The notes: generated by a model not told the origin, from the sequence alone. Positions 1 to 18,600 are shown, numbered from the stretch's first letter. The stretch: 64,000 nucleotides of DNA from Kryptolebias marmoratus (GCF_001649575.2 NC_051434.1:18649788-18713787), one strand, 5' to 3'. A program made the numbers and translations.

Positions 1-5401
<5,401 letters not shown>

Positions 5402-5452
5402 CCACAGACAGTAAAGACGAGGAGATCCGAATCCCTAAGAGGCTCTTTCTGG
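5402..5452 (+). CDS. SLC66A2: SLC66A2 coding exon 3 (51 nt, residues 113-130)
   Basis: Acceptor AG at 5400-5401 and donor GTATGT at 5453. It encodes ATDSKDEEIRIPKRLFL plus the split Asp130, a charged cytosolic linker between the two PQ repeats. The human counterpart has the same DSKDEE block. Both ends are phase 1 and the length is a multiple of three, so skipping this exon would keep the frame. A cassette use is therefore possible but cannot be seen from genomic sequence. Confidence 0.93.
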
Positions 5453-6449
5453 GTATGTACACATCCCACTGCGTACCTTGGGACATCAGTTGTAGTTCAT
5501 CTGCCTCTCCCTCTCCATCCCCATGTGTCCCGAGCATGATGATCCAGCTAATGCTACCCGGTCACGACTAACACCATTTCCAACATGTTTAAACGAAGCA
5601 TGGCCCTCTTTCACTCACTTGTATTTCCCAATGTTACATCTGTGAGCATCCATTAATCCCATGGTGCATTCCTGCATGTTACTCTACCCTTAATGCAAGT
5701 AACGGCTGAGTCTTACTTGAACGACCTTTGTGGTTTTTGCATGTTTGGTTTAAAATGACCTGGAACCAAATAAAACCTTTGTGTGCTCTGAATTTGCAAA
5801 AAATCACAAGTTTGCGGTGGCTTGACCTGTTAGTTAGCACATTTTCTAACTGAATGCTTGTGTTTTCATCTGAACTCAAATCATTTGTGTATTATGTAAT
5901 TACCTTTGACTGCTGCGTTCTTCATTTTCATGCTTGTATGAGCGAATAAGAAGCACCTTTTCTAATGGCTGATTGTTTTTTGGTTTTTTTGCCAAATTCA
6001 CCCTTTTAATGTCTTCTAATGTGTTTGAACTACACAGTTTCAAGAAAGTACTTATTTCACGATGGACATGCTGAGCAGTCTGAGGGAGGTAGAAAAGTCA
6101 CTGATTCAGGGGGTCCTGTTTATGCGTGGGCCTGAAATGTCTGCTGAATCCGGTTTCAACCAGTATAGATTTTGTCTAAAGAGCCGGGTGGTGACGCTGG
6201 TGTCAGATTTGTTTGTTTTCATAAAATGTCCACCCCCATTTATGGCTTTTTTCACCTTACAAATATTAGAAATTACCAGTAGGGTTGTTGATATGAAAAA
6301 AATTATTTCCATCCAGCATCCATGAGTCCAATGATTAGCAATGTACAGGCATGTTTGTGTTTTTTGTTGTTGCTAATATGTTGTCATTTTTGGGGTATTT
6401 TTTTTCTGGCACTTCCATTTTTCTATTTGGATTCATCTTAAAATTAAAA

Positions 6450-6565
6450 TCTTGGATGGGCTGCCGACCTGTCCAGAGTGTACCACACCCTGTGACGTGT
6501 GGAGATAGGCGCAGGCTCCTCACAACCCTGCACAGAAAAGTGGGTAAAATGGATGGATGGATCTG
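6450..6565. repeat. L2/CR1-type LINE tail-like fragment with GGAT-type end
   Basis: Contains GGGCTGCCGACCTGTCCAGA and ends in repeated ATGG units (ATGGATGGATGGAT). This resembles the very common fish interspersed repeat derived from the 3' end of L2-like LINEs. The same family, in the opposite orientation, appears at 31025-31330. There is no coding content. Confidence 0.6.
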
Positions 6566-7510
6566 AAAATTATACCAGTTCAGAGTTAAAATTTAGAGTC
6601 TAAGTAATTGCAAGCCACATATGAGTGACCATTTTTTTTTCTTAGATGACTCAGGATTTTTCTTAGAACAAATATTATGATTATTGTGAATATTTTTTTC
6701 TAAATTATTGCTGCTCAATAAAATCAAGAAGTAAATCACACAGATCTTTGCTAAGTAATAAAATGTAGAGTAACCTGAAAATAAGTTTGAAGCTTTACTT
6801 CCTGGAAACTAAGGAGGTTGATTTTACCTGCAATGATCAGCGATGATCCGGATTTGATTTGAATTCTACATGTATTTACAGGTTAAACTTCCTGAAAAGA
6901 AACATTAACCTAGCTCAAATAAAGTAGGGGGAAAATGTCCCTCAAAACAAACAATATTTGATGGATTCAACCAATCGAAATATTCCCCATTCGCCCAATC
7001 CTTTATATAATGTGAGAAGCAAAAGTAAGTTAGAAAGTGGGATTTTGAGTTATGTGTGAGGCCTGATTTAAGAAACAAAAATGAGAATTCTAAGAGGCTT
7101 TTAGAAAGCTGTGATTAAGAACAAAGATGATTTCTGAGGCGGACCTCAGAATAAGACTTATTAATATTGATCAGGCTGTAAAAGGGTTAGAAAATCTCTT
7201 GTATGGAGTTCAAACTCCACCAGTCTACAGTGAGACAAATCGTGGCGAAGTAGAGACAATTCAAGGTTTTAGTTGCAGAGCTCCTGATTTTACAAAGCAA
7301 ACAAACCCAGACATTTCACTGTCTCACTGTCCCACAGTGGAGGAAACAAATGGACATGTTGACTTCATTATACAGAAAAATCCTAAAAAGTTTTTTTCTG
7401 ATGACTCATGTGTTGTACTATTGGTGAACTGTTTGTTTACAAATGCTAAAACACTTTAAAAAGAAAAAAAATCACATGAGTTTTTGTCATAGACTTAGTA
7501 TAGTATAGAC

Positions 7511-7724
7511 CAGGGGTCTCCAATCCTGGTCCTCGAGGGCCACTATCCTGCATGTTTTACTTGTTTCCCTGCTCCAACACACTTGATTCAGTGGTTAAAT
7601 TACCTCTTCATGTTCTGCAGAAGCCTGTTAATCACCCATTGATCCAGATCAGGTGTGTTGGATCAGAGAAACAAGTAAAACATGCAGGATAGTGGCCCTC
7701 AAGGACCAGGATTGGAGACCACTG
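7511..7724. mobile_element. hAT-type miniature element, copy 2, with perfect target duplication
   Basis: A 214-bp foldback: CAGGGGTCTCCAATCCTGGT on the left pairs with ACCAGGATTGGAGACC-ACTG on the right. It is flanked by perfect 8-bp duplications GTATAGAC at 7503-7510 and 7725-7732. Starting CAG, ending CTG and making an 8-bp duplication are hallmarks of the hAT superfamily. It does not encode a protein. The clean duplication suggests a relatively recent insertion. Confidence 0.93.
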
Positions 7725-7979
7725 GTATAGACCTAAAAATAGAATGGTGACTTGTAATACTGGGTCAAAGAACACTAGGTGGCAGTAAGAAACAATATAT
7801 AAAAGAAGAAACCGGTAGAAAAGACTTAGTCTGCCCTAACATGATAAACACTCTCCAGTTTGAACTCTGGCATGAATGTAAGCAGACATTTATTAGTGGT
7901 TTTCAATCAGTGTTGACTCAGGTCGCTCAGACTCTTTTTGACACAGGCTTATTTCTGCACTTTTGGCACCTAGGCATAT

Positions 7980-8460
7980 TTCCACTTTCTCTGTGAGTCT
8001 TCTTATGAAAGGTGCCGGCGCCTGAGCAGTGGCTTGAGCCTCCGAAGGGTCATCGATCAGGGAGCTCTGCCCAGCATCATTAGAGCCGCAGGAAGCCGTG
8101 GTCTCCGAACGCAGCTTTGTGCCTGCTCTGTTGGTCCGCTGGTGGAGCTATCACGCTGGAGTTGATGAATAGCTGCAAGATCACACGCGCCTCTCAGAAA
8201 AAAGCAACGTTCGGAGGCCCTGACTCGGTGGCATAAAGCACAAAACAGAAACCTGTATTCATCCGTCTGTTAGATGAGCTTTGCATTGTACCTGCAGTGA
8301 ACGTTGTTCAGTCGGCGGGAAGACATTCTCTGATTGACCACCATGCTTTGTTGTCTGAGCCTTAATCAACGCTCTTATTGTTCTCATAAAGGCAGCGCAT
8401 TGTCACACCAGGCAGCTCCATCTAACAGCTGAACATTTATAGAGAAAAACACACTTTAGC
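7980..8460. other. GC-raised, non-repetitive intronic block (function unknown)
   Basis: In otherwise AT-rich intron, this half-kilobase is less low-complexity and matches no other part of the window that I can see. No long open frame and no splice-flanked exon consistent with SLC66A2 is present. It could be a conserved non-coding element or simply unrecognised old repeat sequence. Confidence 0.25.
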
Positions 8461-9261
8461 TTACTTCTAACAGAACTTCCTAAGATGGCCAAGAAAGCCT
8501 GTATAGATGTGGCTAGCTGTGAATATTTTCTGTCTAGATATTGTACCTAATAAGGTTTAATCAGTGGGTGAAGTCAAACCATGTAAGTGTGGAGTTTAAA
8601 GGACGCCTGCTGTGCACGATGCCCAGTCGAACAATATGGTGCGCCATATTGTACATCTTGGATTGCAGTTTTCCACTCAGGGTAGATGGCGTACCATCAG
8701 CATGGGATGATTTATATCGAAGACAGCCCGCTGCACTCCTGTAAGGAGATTTAAAAGATCTGATCATCCAGCTGTGTCAAAATCAGCATCATTGGTGATC
8801 AGTCAGGTGGAGGTAAAAGGATTAAATATCTGTAGAAAAACCTTTTTAAAATGACAAATGTGGTGGGAGTTTTTCTTTCTTTCATGCTCGTTTGAGTAAA
8901 AAAAAGCAAGCAAGCAAGAAAGAATAAGAAAGAAATCAGAGCCTTGAGGCAAAAAGTGATTGGATTTTTTTTTAGATTCTCCAGTTGGATAAAAAATGAA
9001 TTAATGTCAGCAAGTAAACCAGAACACAAGGCTCCAGTGTAAGAACTTCAGTGCCTTCGTGTCATCAGACTCCCTTTGCTCGCCCGTTTGTTCTCACAGA
9101 GTATCGACTTCATTCTTTTAAACAAATTCTTTTTGTTTTTCCACTTTCATTCAGGTTTTGTATTATAGCTGTAGATCGTACGGAAAAAACCAAGAGAGGA
9201 GGGCAAACTGTTTTTGATTGGAAAAGAAATGCAGTTTAAAGTTGGTCGAAGAGGTCCAGCT

Positions 9262-9345
9262 TATGGGGCGCCCGGGTTGTGCGGCTGTAGATCGAGCCCA
9301 AATCATCACTGTTCCTCCACCCTGTTTCAGACCTGGTATTATACA
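9262..9345 (-). repeat. Possible Tc1-type transposase fragment
   Basis: On the minus strand a short stretch reads GGGTVMIW, similar to the conserved GGGSVMVWG block of Tc1 transposases. The plus-strand text GAGCCCAAATCATCACTG also resembles GAGCCCAAACCATCAGCC in the element at 55200-56370. It is short and diverged, so the call is tentative. Confidence 0.35.
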
Positions 9346-11383
9346 CAAATCGCGTATTATTTTCTGCTGTTTCAACTTTTTATTCCACCTGTCCTCTGTC
9401 CCATTGTAATAAACTTGTAATAAACCATGATTCAGAATTTAATCTATAGGCCCAACAAACTTCAGGTATCTTGGCCATGTCTCAAGAATTCAATCATTCA
9501 GGCAGATGGTGACCTAATGATGTTACACAGAAACAAGACAAGAAGTGATTTCCATCATTTTCTGTTGTCCGGCTGTGACTTGCTGCTCATTCTGTTCCCA
9601 TATGGGCCTGCTGCAGTTTAATTGGCTTGTCAGATGAAAATAGATCACCTTATTCTGTAGGTGGAGTTCGTTTCCCATTAATTACAGTAACTTACAGTTT
9701 CCCTGGGATAGATTTGACTGGTGGTTAGTCATTATTTCATGTACAATACCTTCATACTAGAGCACCTATCAATTTGATTATGATTCAAAGAGCTGTGATG
9801 CAATTATAAAAGGATTCACACTTCAAACAAAATCCCGAGCACAGAATCTCTCAGGCCTCGACGAAACAAAATATGTTGCTCTACACTGCAATATAAACCA
9901 GTTTTCATTCAAACAAGATTTTGGGAGCTAAATGAACAAAAGGATGCTATTAGTATTGACATTGGGATTCTTTGGTAATGGATGTCCATGCATCACATGT
10001 TGGAGCTATCTTACCTGCTTTCTTCAGCATTTCCAGGACTATGTTTTTGGTCTTGTGTAAAGGCTCCATCATACTCCATAAGAAGTCAGTTTTTGGTCAC
10101 GTGGTTGCGAGCCTTTCATCGTCCACGAGACATTCAGATCAGGATTCAGATCCCAGGAATCTCCTCCCTCCTCCTGCAGCGTTAAAATGAGTTTCCTTCC
10201 ACAGGCTTCTTAACTCTCCTGTCCTTGTAGAGATTTTAGCTTCCCTCACCGCGACCAGACGTGTTTACTAAACAGACTGAGACAGTCCCAGCCACGAAGA
10301 GCCGTCTGTGTCTCCTCCCAGTCTTTTTAAGCTCACAGGTTTCTAAGTTTTGCTGGAACAGTCGTAAAGACGGCTGTATTTTCTAACAGCCTACAGCTGC
10401 TTCTTAGCAGAGCAGTAGAAGCAAAATGACTCCATTAATCTCACCTGCTTTTCTGCATCAACAACTTCTGACCGATCACACAATACTTGGCGCAAACCCT
10501 GTTCTAAGACGTTCAGCTAGGCCTTGTGTCGCAAAAGGGGCAGATGAAGCTTCTACGCTAACAAAAATTATGCAATTTTTGTCACACAACCACATTAATA
10601 AGAGCCAATTTCATGATTTCTCATGTAGTATGCAGAGGCCTTAAGAATAGTTGTGTTAGTATAGTTTAACTTCGACTTAGGATAATCTTGTTCTATTGTA
10701 GCTCCAAGAATGCAACACAGAGCACGACTAAATGGGGATGCAAATCCATCGCAATAAAAGTGGCAATGGACTTTTCTAACTCACTTTGCCTTTTCCGATT
10801 TAGGTGGAAACCTCAACGTCGCTCGCTCGATGGCCCTCTAGTTAGCTTTGGCCGCTAACACCAGGTGTTTTCTTTCTTCCTTCTCTGGATGGAAACTTGT
10901 ACACAATTTTGACATTTTTGAATGGATTCCGAAACGCTGATGTCCACATCGAGATACATCGAAAGTTGATGGTACCCCAACCCCTGCTTCACACATTTGT
11001 CCATTGCTAGAATATTTTAATACATGTATTCGAAACCTTCAACGTCAGCCCATTTCTTCCTACATGTGTTCGACAACTGTGTGGGACTTTCAGCTGGCCA
11101 ACCTCAGGGAGCCTACTGTGCAGTTTGAGTCTGTTCCCACACAGTGCCACCATAGCTGCCACGCTCAATGGGGATTAAAGAGGAGGAAGAGAATTTCTTT
11201 GTACACTCTAATGCACAGCAAGGCAGGGTGTACTGCTGGGAGTAGCTGAGGTGCACTACTGTGATAAACCTTACTTAGTGGTCAGTGTGGGAGAGAGTAG
11301 CAGACTGCTGCTTATACAGTAGTCTTTACTTTAGCTTCTGTGCAGTGCCTGAGGCAGATATGCCTTGACATGGCTTCACAGTA

Positions 11384-11432
11384 TGAGATAATCTCTTATC
11401 CATGTACTGCACATGGGTAAGAGATTATCTCA
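11384..11432. repeat. Compact inverted repeat / hairpin (22-bp arms, 5-nt loop)
   Basis: Left arm 11384-11405 begins TGAGATAATCTCTTA and right arm 11411-11432 is its complement. There is one T:G position out of 22 and the loop is ACTGC. CAGT/ACTG at 11379-11382 and 11435-11438 can extend the stem past a small internal loop. Whether it is transcribed or is a tiny foldback element cannot be told. Confidence 0.85.
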
Positions 11433-11859
11433 GGACTGAACTGAAACAAACAACAGTGCCAACAACAAGAATCTATGATTTCACATATAATTGTTTGTAA
11501 CATCCTTTATTTTTTGGGGATAGGCAGTTGTGTTCATTTGTGCTGCAGAGTCCCTGGTTATTACATAGAGTTAGAGCATAGGTAAAAAAAAAGCAACCTC
11601 ACCAATCTAGTACCTTAGCCCCCCCACTTCCTTCCATCAGTCAGGTGCGGGGGAGGTATCAAAAGGAAACCCTGTAGATAAAGCTGTGCCCATGCACGTG
11701 TTTTCTGCAATTATTTCTCAATCCAAGAGTAGACTTTTTAAAAATAAAATGAAATGAATCATAAAACTAGAAAATTTCTAAAGAAATGCAGTAACTGGCT
11801 GAAATTTGTACATACATAAACTATTGTCTACAAAGCCCAATAGTTCCCCTAGTATGGAA

Positions 11860-12250
11860 AAATAAAGTGTTTCACACGTGATACCATGTGGTAAAACATG
11901 GGATGTGTTTTCACGTTTTAGTTTATGTGTTCCACATGTCATATCGTCACCTTCTTAAAATAATTGCCTAAGTCATTTTGTTTCATTCATTTTTTTTGCC
12001 TAAATCATCTCAACAATCAACAAATGGTTCAGTTTTTTGTGTTTCCTGAAAAATTGCAAAAAATGACTTAGGCAATTATTTTAAGAAGGTGACGATATGT
12101 GAAACATATGTTTTGCACATGTTTTCATTGTGAATTTGGGGTGGAAAAACAAGAAATTCTTGTGAAACGTGATTTTTTTTTCATGAGAATTTGACAATGT
12201 TTCACATATGTCATATGTGGAAATCACATGAGGAAACGTGATCACATGTA
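11860..12250. repeat. Foldback element with perfect 40-bp inverted repeats
   Basis: Arms at 11940-11979 and 12060-12099 are exact reverse complements over 40 bases (left arm starts CATATCGTCACCTTCTT), separated by 80 bases. Flanks on both sides are rich in CACATG/CATGTG-type words and GTGAAAC. The pattern suggests a non-autonomous DNA transposon; I cannot assign a superfamily or target duplication. Confidence 0.75.
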
Positions 12251-14536
12251 ATGTTAATGTGGTTTATAAGGGTAATTTGAGGCTTTCTTTTGAAATGATT
12301 TCAACTAGCAAAATTCCAACGTGTGGGTGTATAAACTGTATAAAAGGGGCAAAAACAAAACAAATTTTAAGAGTTTGTTTTTAATGATTTTGTAGTTTAG
12401 ACATGTCAAAAGCTAGTGTTATAACATTAGACTCAGTTCAGTCATGTAAAGTACAACAAAATGGAAGAATAACAACCAAATGGTATTAGGGGGTCTGTAG
12501 CGTTAATGTATTAGCACCTTTAATCCTACAACAAATATTGTAGTTTTTAAAAGTTTAGGATGACTTGTTGGTAAAACAAAAAAATACTGTGGTAAATAAA
12601 TGAACCAAAAGCGAAGTCATGTAGTGCGCAAGCCTATTTTTCTGTCTTTGCCAGGTGGCTCAACTTGCAAAGCCAAGCAGTAGCATCGTTTTTCAAAGTT
12701 TCCTGCCAACTACCACTAATTTGTATGTGTTGTTGTTATTTAGTCTAACGTAATAACTAATGGTATCATGACTTGGGGCCGTACTGGTTGTATATCATAT
12801 GTTCTGTTTTGTGCTCGCTGTGATCATAAGCGTGCCTTTAGAAGCAAGGTTGGCGTTAAATGCTGCTCTTTGTGGCGTCCCACTGTGTTTGACTGTTATC
12901 AGGTAGCGCCAGCGCAGTGCTAAGCTGCCCCACATTCAGTCTTTGGCTCTACTGCAGGCACAGCTCCACAGCCACACCATGCACCTACAGGATAAACACG
13001 GTTTACAATACATATTACAATTCTTTTTTGATGTGATTGGTGTAAAGTACAACTATGTATTCCCCATTTTACCTTTCAGGGGACTCGTCTTTGTCATTGG
13101 ATTTGAATTGTGTTGCCACTTTAGGTACTTGTAAGACTTTACATTGTGAATAGGGTATGGCAGGTTGACAGAAGGCTGTGACCTGGTTTGGATGGCTCTT
13201 TAGGATTGATTTGGTTACGTTTAAGGGATTCGTTTCACTCGCCCTGCACAAGAGAACAATTGGATTGGCTCAGTATTGGAAAGCCACATTAGCTTCCACA
13301 CATGCATGCCTGCCACTCGTATTCATTTAGAAATGTCATCTAAATGTCATAATCACTCAGCAATAATTCTTTAAGGGGAAAAAAAAATCATTCAATCTTG
13401 TCTTCAAATGTCATAAAGAATTGTGGTCTTTCATAACCAATTTTTTTCAAGCCTGGAATATTAGGTTTTCTCAGAGGTTTTTTTTTTTTTTTTTTCGTTT
13501 AGTGGAGAGTTGTATCCAAACAGCAGTGGGCATTCTCTTGTATTTAGTGAGTTTGTCATAGGAATTTTGGTGGCAAATACAAATACTGTGGTCCCAGTTG
13601 GTTTGCCTACAGTAAAGATACCTCCTTAGATATGGCGATTCTTAAAAAAACGCATTAAACAAATCTGGAATATGTGTTTATGGCTTGTAGAAATTCCTGT
13701 TTAGAATACAGTAGTCCTATACTCCTCTTATGTTGTAGCCATGACTAGGCATTCATAGTTAAACCCTTTCTTCTGCTAACATAAAATCAACAGATATGTT
13801 TGCTTCAGTTTCATAGCTCTCATTCAGTAGATTTATGTTGCACATTTTTGGGAATCAAAGAACTTTCCGATTCATTACTTCAGTGTGGAAAATACTATAA
13901 ACTTGGATTACTGTTACGCTCCTTCAGGGCTTTTCACCACGTTCACTTCTCAGAAAACTGCTTTTCTCTCAGACTTAAAAAGAAATGTTAATGTCCTGAG
14001 AGATTTTAATGAGAACATTCTCAAATGGAGCACAAAACAGATTTTTGTAGAAGTGGCATATTGTGGGGTTTTTTTTTCTGAATATATGGAGCGAATTGTG
14101 GGGGTGGTGTGAAAATTCTCAGTTCACATGTGAAGTTTGTAAATATTTCACAAGTACCAACTTATTAGTTACCTTTAATAGTGAAGTACGTTGTAAGACA
14201 AAACCCCATTGTGATTATTATATGTGGAAATGAGAATTGTGAAGGAATGTACTATAGTGTGTAAGTTTTTCATCTGAACTAACTACCCTGCTACCACAAC
14301 ACAATTGATGTTTCACTATTTACCATCCACTGTTACCAACATCTGAACTGTTTACCTACCAACAACCAAACTATAAACTACTGTTTAAACCAAAGAGTGT
14401 ATACAGAGATGTGGTCAAATTAGTTTGTACATTTTTGTTAAAGAAAAAAAATACAAAGGTTTCTGAAGAGCTTGAAATGGACAAAAGTAATAATAGGAAA
14501 AATTTGACTAAAGATCAGCTAATGAAAATCCATCAG

Positions 14537-15866
14537 TGCTTCTGAACTTTGGTTCACCAGAATTTAAAAAATAATAATAAACTAATAAAACTGGGTTTGA
14601 CAAGAAGGATGGTGCCCCCAGAAAATAGTTTAATTAATTTGCCCACAGGGACATGCCAAACAAAGGTGTGTCCTGTAATCAGCATTACAGGTGTCTTCAG
14701 TCCTGTAGTCAGTCAGTCTGAATATTTAAAGAGTGAAAAGTAGTCACAGTGCTGTTTGGTATCATGGTGTGTACCACACTGAACATGGAGCAGAGAAAGC
14801 TGAGGACAGAGTTGTCTCAGGAGCTTAGAAATAAAATGATTGAGCAGCATGTTAAAGGTAATGGCAATAAGACCATCTCCATGCAGCTTGACGTTCCTGC
14901 GACTACAGAAGTTTAAGGTCCATAGGACTGGAGACAACCTCCCTGGGTGTGATGCATGAGGAAAACTGATGACAAATTAAAGTGACAGATAGTACATATT
15001 GTAACTAAAGAGCCTAGAACAACTTCCAAAGAGATTAGAGATGAATGTCAAGGTCAAAGGTCATCAGTGTCAGATCAAAACATACTGATGTTTTGACACT
15101 GTTTGAGCCAAAGTAGACCTAATGGAAGATGACTGAAGAGGACATCAAATCATAAAAAAGCGAGGCTGTAATTTGTTAAAATGCAGTTTGAGAAGCCAAA
15201 AAAGGTCCTGGGAGAATGTCCTTTGGACAGATGAGATAAAACTGGAGCTTTTTGGCAACAGGTCCCATCAGCTCTGTGTTCACAGACCCAAAAATGAAAC
15301 GTATCAATAAAAAAAACCCGTACCTACAGAGAAACACGGAGGAGGCTCGGTTCTGTTCTGGTTCTGCTTTGCTGCATCGATCAGGGAGTCCTGAATCTGT
15401 TCAGGATCCAATGAAATCCCAAGACCATCAAGACATTCTGGACCTAAATGTTTTGCTCAGTGTCAGAAAGCTTGGTCTCAGTCTCAGCTCATGGGTCCTC
15501 CCAACAGGAAATGACCCAAAACACACAGCTAAAAACACCAAGAATGGCTCAGAACCAAACATTGGACCATTCTAATGTGTCCTTCTGAGTCCTGACCTAA
15601 ATCCTGTTGAACATCTGTGGAAGCAGTTGAAACATCTGGAGAAGGAACCCTTCAAACCTGAGACAGATGGAGCAGTTTGTTCAGGAGGAGTGGGACAAAA
15701 TACCCGTGGACAGGTGCAGACGTCTCAAAGAGAGGGACAGACATCACTTGATTCACTCAAATAGTTGTGCATCAAAATATTAAGTTACGGTACCATTGTT
15801 TTTGACTAGATCGTCTTATTAGTTTGTTTTTTACAATAATTCTGGTGAACCAAAATTCAAGAATGA
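14537..15866 (+). pseudogene. Degenerate Tc1-like transposon with broken transposase
   Basis: Terminal inverted repeats are visible: TTTGGTTCACCAGAAT near 14547 and its complement ATTCTGGTGAACCAAA near 15840, continuing inward with related sequence. Between them the plus strand carries scattered Tc1 transposase blocks in several frames: a WTDE-type block near 15225, a NDPKHTAKNTK-type catalytic block near 15510-15545 and a SPDLNPVEHLWKQL block near 15585-15630. Stops and frameshifts break it throughout, so no functional protein is possible. The outermost termini are unclear; homologous sequence may begin as far out as 14395. Confidence 0.85.
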
Positions 15867-16456
15867 CTGATTTTCAGTTTTAGATTTTTAGTTGTTTTTT
15901 TCTTTCTAACCATTTTGTTTAATTTTTAGATCATTACACTGAGGTTTTCAAACTGTAATGAATTCTAAGTCTTAAAGTAGGCACATACCAAACCATTAAC
16001 TTTTTCGTGACATTATAGGAACAGCATGCAACAATTACCGATATCTAACAGTCACAGGGAAACAATTTCAGCTGCCAGCCACCAACCATCTAAACAACAA
16101 ATGGCATTTATATTAAAAGGCTAAATTACCAGTCAAAGGTAATACAATCAACTTTTGGGTCATTCTAAAGATGTGTGTTGTTCTTTTATCACACATTAGG
16201 GATTATCTTGGTTTACTGCCCTCATCTACTGTATCCCAAATGTGTTGTCTTTCCATGTTATCTCTTCTTTCACAAGGTTGATTCCTGTTGATTCCTGCCA
16301 CTTCTTGTGTTACATTTTAATCATCATCCTCTGTTCCTCAGACATGCACCTACTTCTTCATGATAAACCTTTGCCATTGTTGCACACTGTAACTTTAAGT
16401 CGTGCTTCTCTTACTTGTACCCATTTTGTCTCCATTAAAATGACGATTTTCTTTGA

Positions 16457-16726
<270 letters not shown>

Positions 16727-18396
16727 TAAGCCTGTATCGATCTCACTGTTTTGGTTTTAAGGCTCAAGGGGACACAACGGGAAGTGGTGGAGTTCGGGGT
16801 CTGGGCATGAATTTTGCAGTGTGTTTTTTAGATCATTGATTTTCTGTGCGCAGCTCAGATTTTTATGGTTACGATTTGTGTTTAATTTTGTAGGAACCTT
16901 TTACATTGCAGGATTTTTATAACTGCCACCGTTTCTGAACATAAGAGACAAACTGGTTTTAAACTCTCAACAGAAAGAACGAACACATAGGAGTTCATTC
17001 AGTCTGGATGAAAACTCCTTTTTATCCCTTTCAGCCTTTTTCATTCAATGACAGCTATTCATATTTTCTTTGCTCACAGTATCAATTTTTCAGACTTGTG
17101 CCTCTCTGCAAATTCTCTCTACCACAAGAAGCCAAAAATTACCATCAAGGCTAGAAAAGCTGTGCTGATTTCCAAGAGTTAACTTCATTGCAGAAAACAC
17201 TTGTTGGTAAAAATACACAGCATAAATTCTACTGAAATTTAACTACCGATTGGGTCTGAACAAGACTTCATTTGGGTCTGGATCTGGGATGCATTCCACC
17301 CTTTAAGGATCCCTACTGTAGACCAATAAACATCCAGAATAGTTTCTTATCAAACAAGCTACAATATTAGGTAAATGTTTTGAATTCTTTTTATGATTTT
17401 CATAATCAACTCAAACAAAGACAAATGTGGTGCACTGCTGGGATTCAAAATATTGACGACTGGTTTGTCCTTTTATGGGCTAAAGTAAAAACACGGGGAC
17501 ACAAAATGGTGAAGACCTTGACTTTGATAGTTTAGTATGTTAATGAAAGCACAATGATTACTAAACTCTGATGAATACATGTTTATCAGCAAGTGTTGGT
17601 GCCTTGATTGCCACATTCAGCGCAGTAAATCCAAAACATTATTAGCAACCGCAGCTAATTGTCTGCAGCTTTAATTAGCCATACGCAAAGTCAATTAGCC
17701 TTGAAGTGATTATAGCACCAGCTAAAATAGTTTAAACTCTGCCTGTAGTTTATAAGATGCAGCTTTTAGTACAGGGTAGAGTATAATGGATTATAACCAT
17801 TTTAAAACCCCTTTTGATGTGTATCACATTCAGTGTTGTGCTGCAGTTAACCTGATGCTCTCTACATTTGGCTTGCTAACAGGTTGGACCTTTACCATAC
17901 ACACACATTACTACACACAGCTCTGAACTGCTCCGCTCGCACAGATCCAGACAGACCCAGCAGACGTGGCTTCATTTGGCTTCTGATCTACTGTTCAGAG
18001 GAATTCAGCAGGTTGTTGTCAAATCAGTAACAGCAAAGGAGGACGAAGCTTTCATCCTTTATGGTTTTACCGACAATAATTAGCGGCAGCACTGAGTTGT
18101 TTATGGATCTGAGCCAAATGAATGAGAAAAATCAGATTAAATGTGGCAGCAAAGATGTATTTGGCTGATTTCTAAATATTTTTAGCCGCTCCCATGCTGC
18201 TTTATTTATTCCATTGTATCATGTTTGTTAGCTTAAAATACAATTTTAAAGCAAAAATGTAGTTCTGATGTAATATGACTAATGAAATAGTAGTACTTGG
18301 AGTTTTCTTTTAAGTTATTAGCTACAGTAAGGGTTGAACCTGACTGTTCATCAAGCTAAAGCATGTAGACTAAAAAACTTTTTTGTCTAATCCCTT

Positions 18397-18600
18397 CCAC
18401 TTGTTTTACACAACCACTGTACGCTGAGTACATTAAAGGCATATTCTGAAGTGGGGTTCTGTGTAAAAGTTATGAACAATTGATATCTTGCCTGTTGTAG
18501 TTCTTTGAAAGACCTCACTTTGGAGAAATAGTTTCCATCTGACAGGACTGATGAGCTGACAGCTAGTTCACACGCATTCACAGCAAAGTGACTCCAACTC
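18397..18600 (+). repeat. Unnamed interspersed repeat family X, copy 1
   Basis: Shares order and wording with copies at 19120-19300 (opposite strand), 35280-35520 and 44395-44690. Common blocks are TTCTGTG-AAAAGTTATGAA, CCTCACTTTGGA-AAAT and GACAGGACTGATGAGCT. The copies are strongly diverged, so this is an old family. No coding potential is apparent; the class is unknown. Confidence 0.55.

Noticed and set aside
7127..7459. A 110-codon plus-strand open frame in intron 3
   Set aside because: No recognisable domain, no matching splice signals in the SLC66A2 frame, and AT-rich composition like the surrounding intron.
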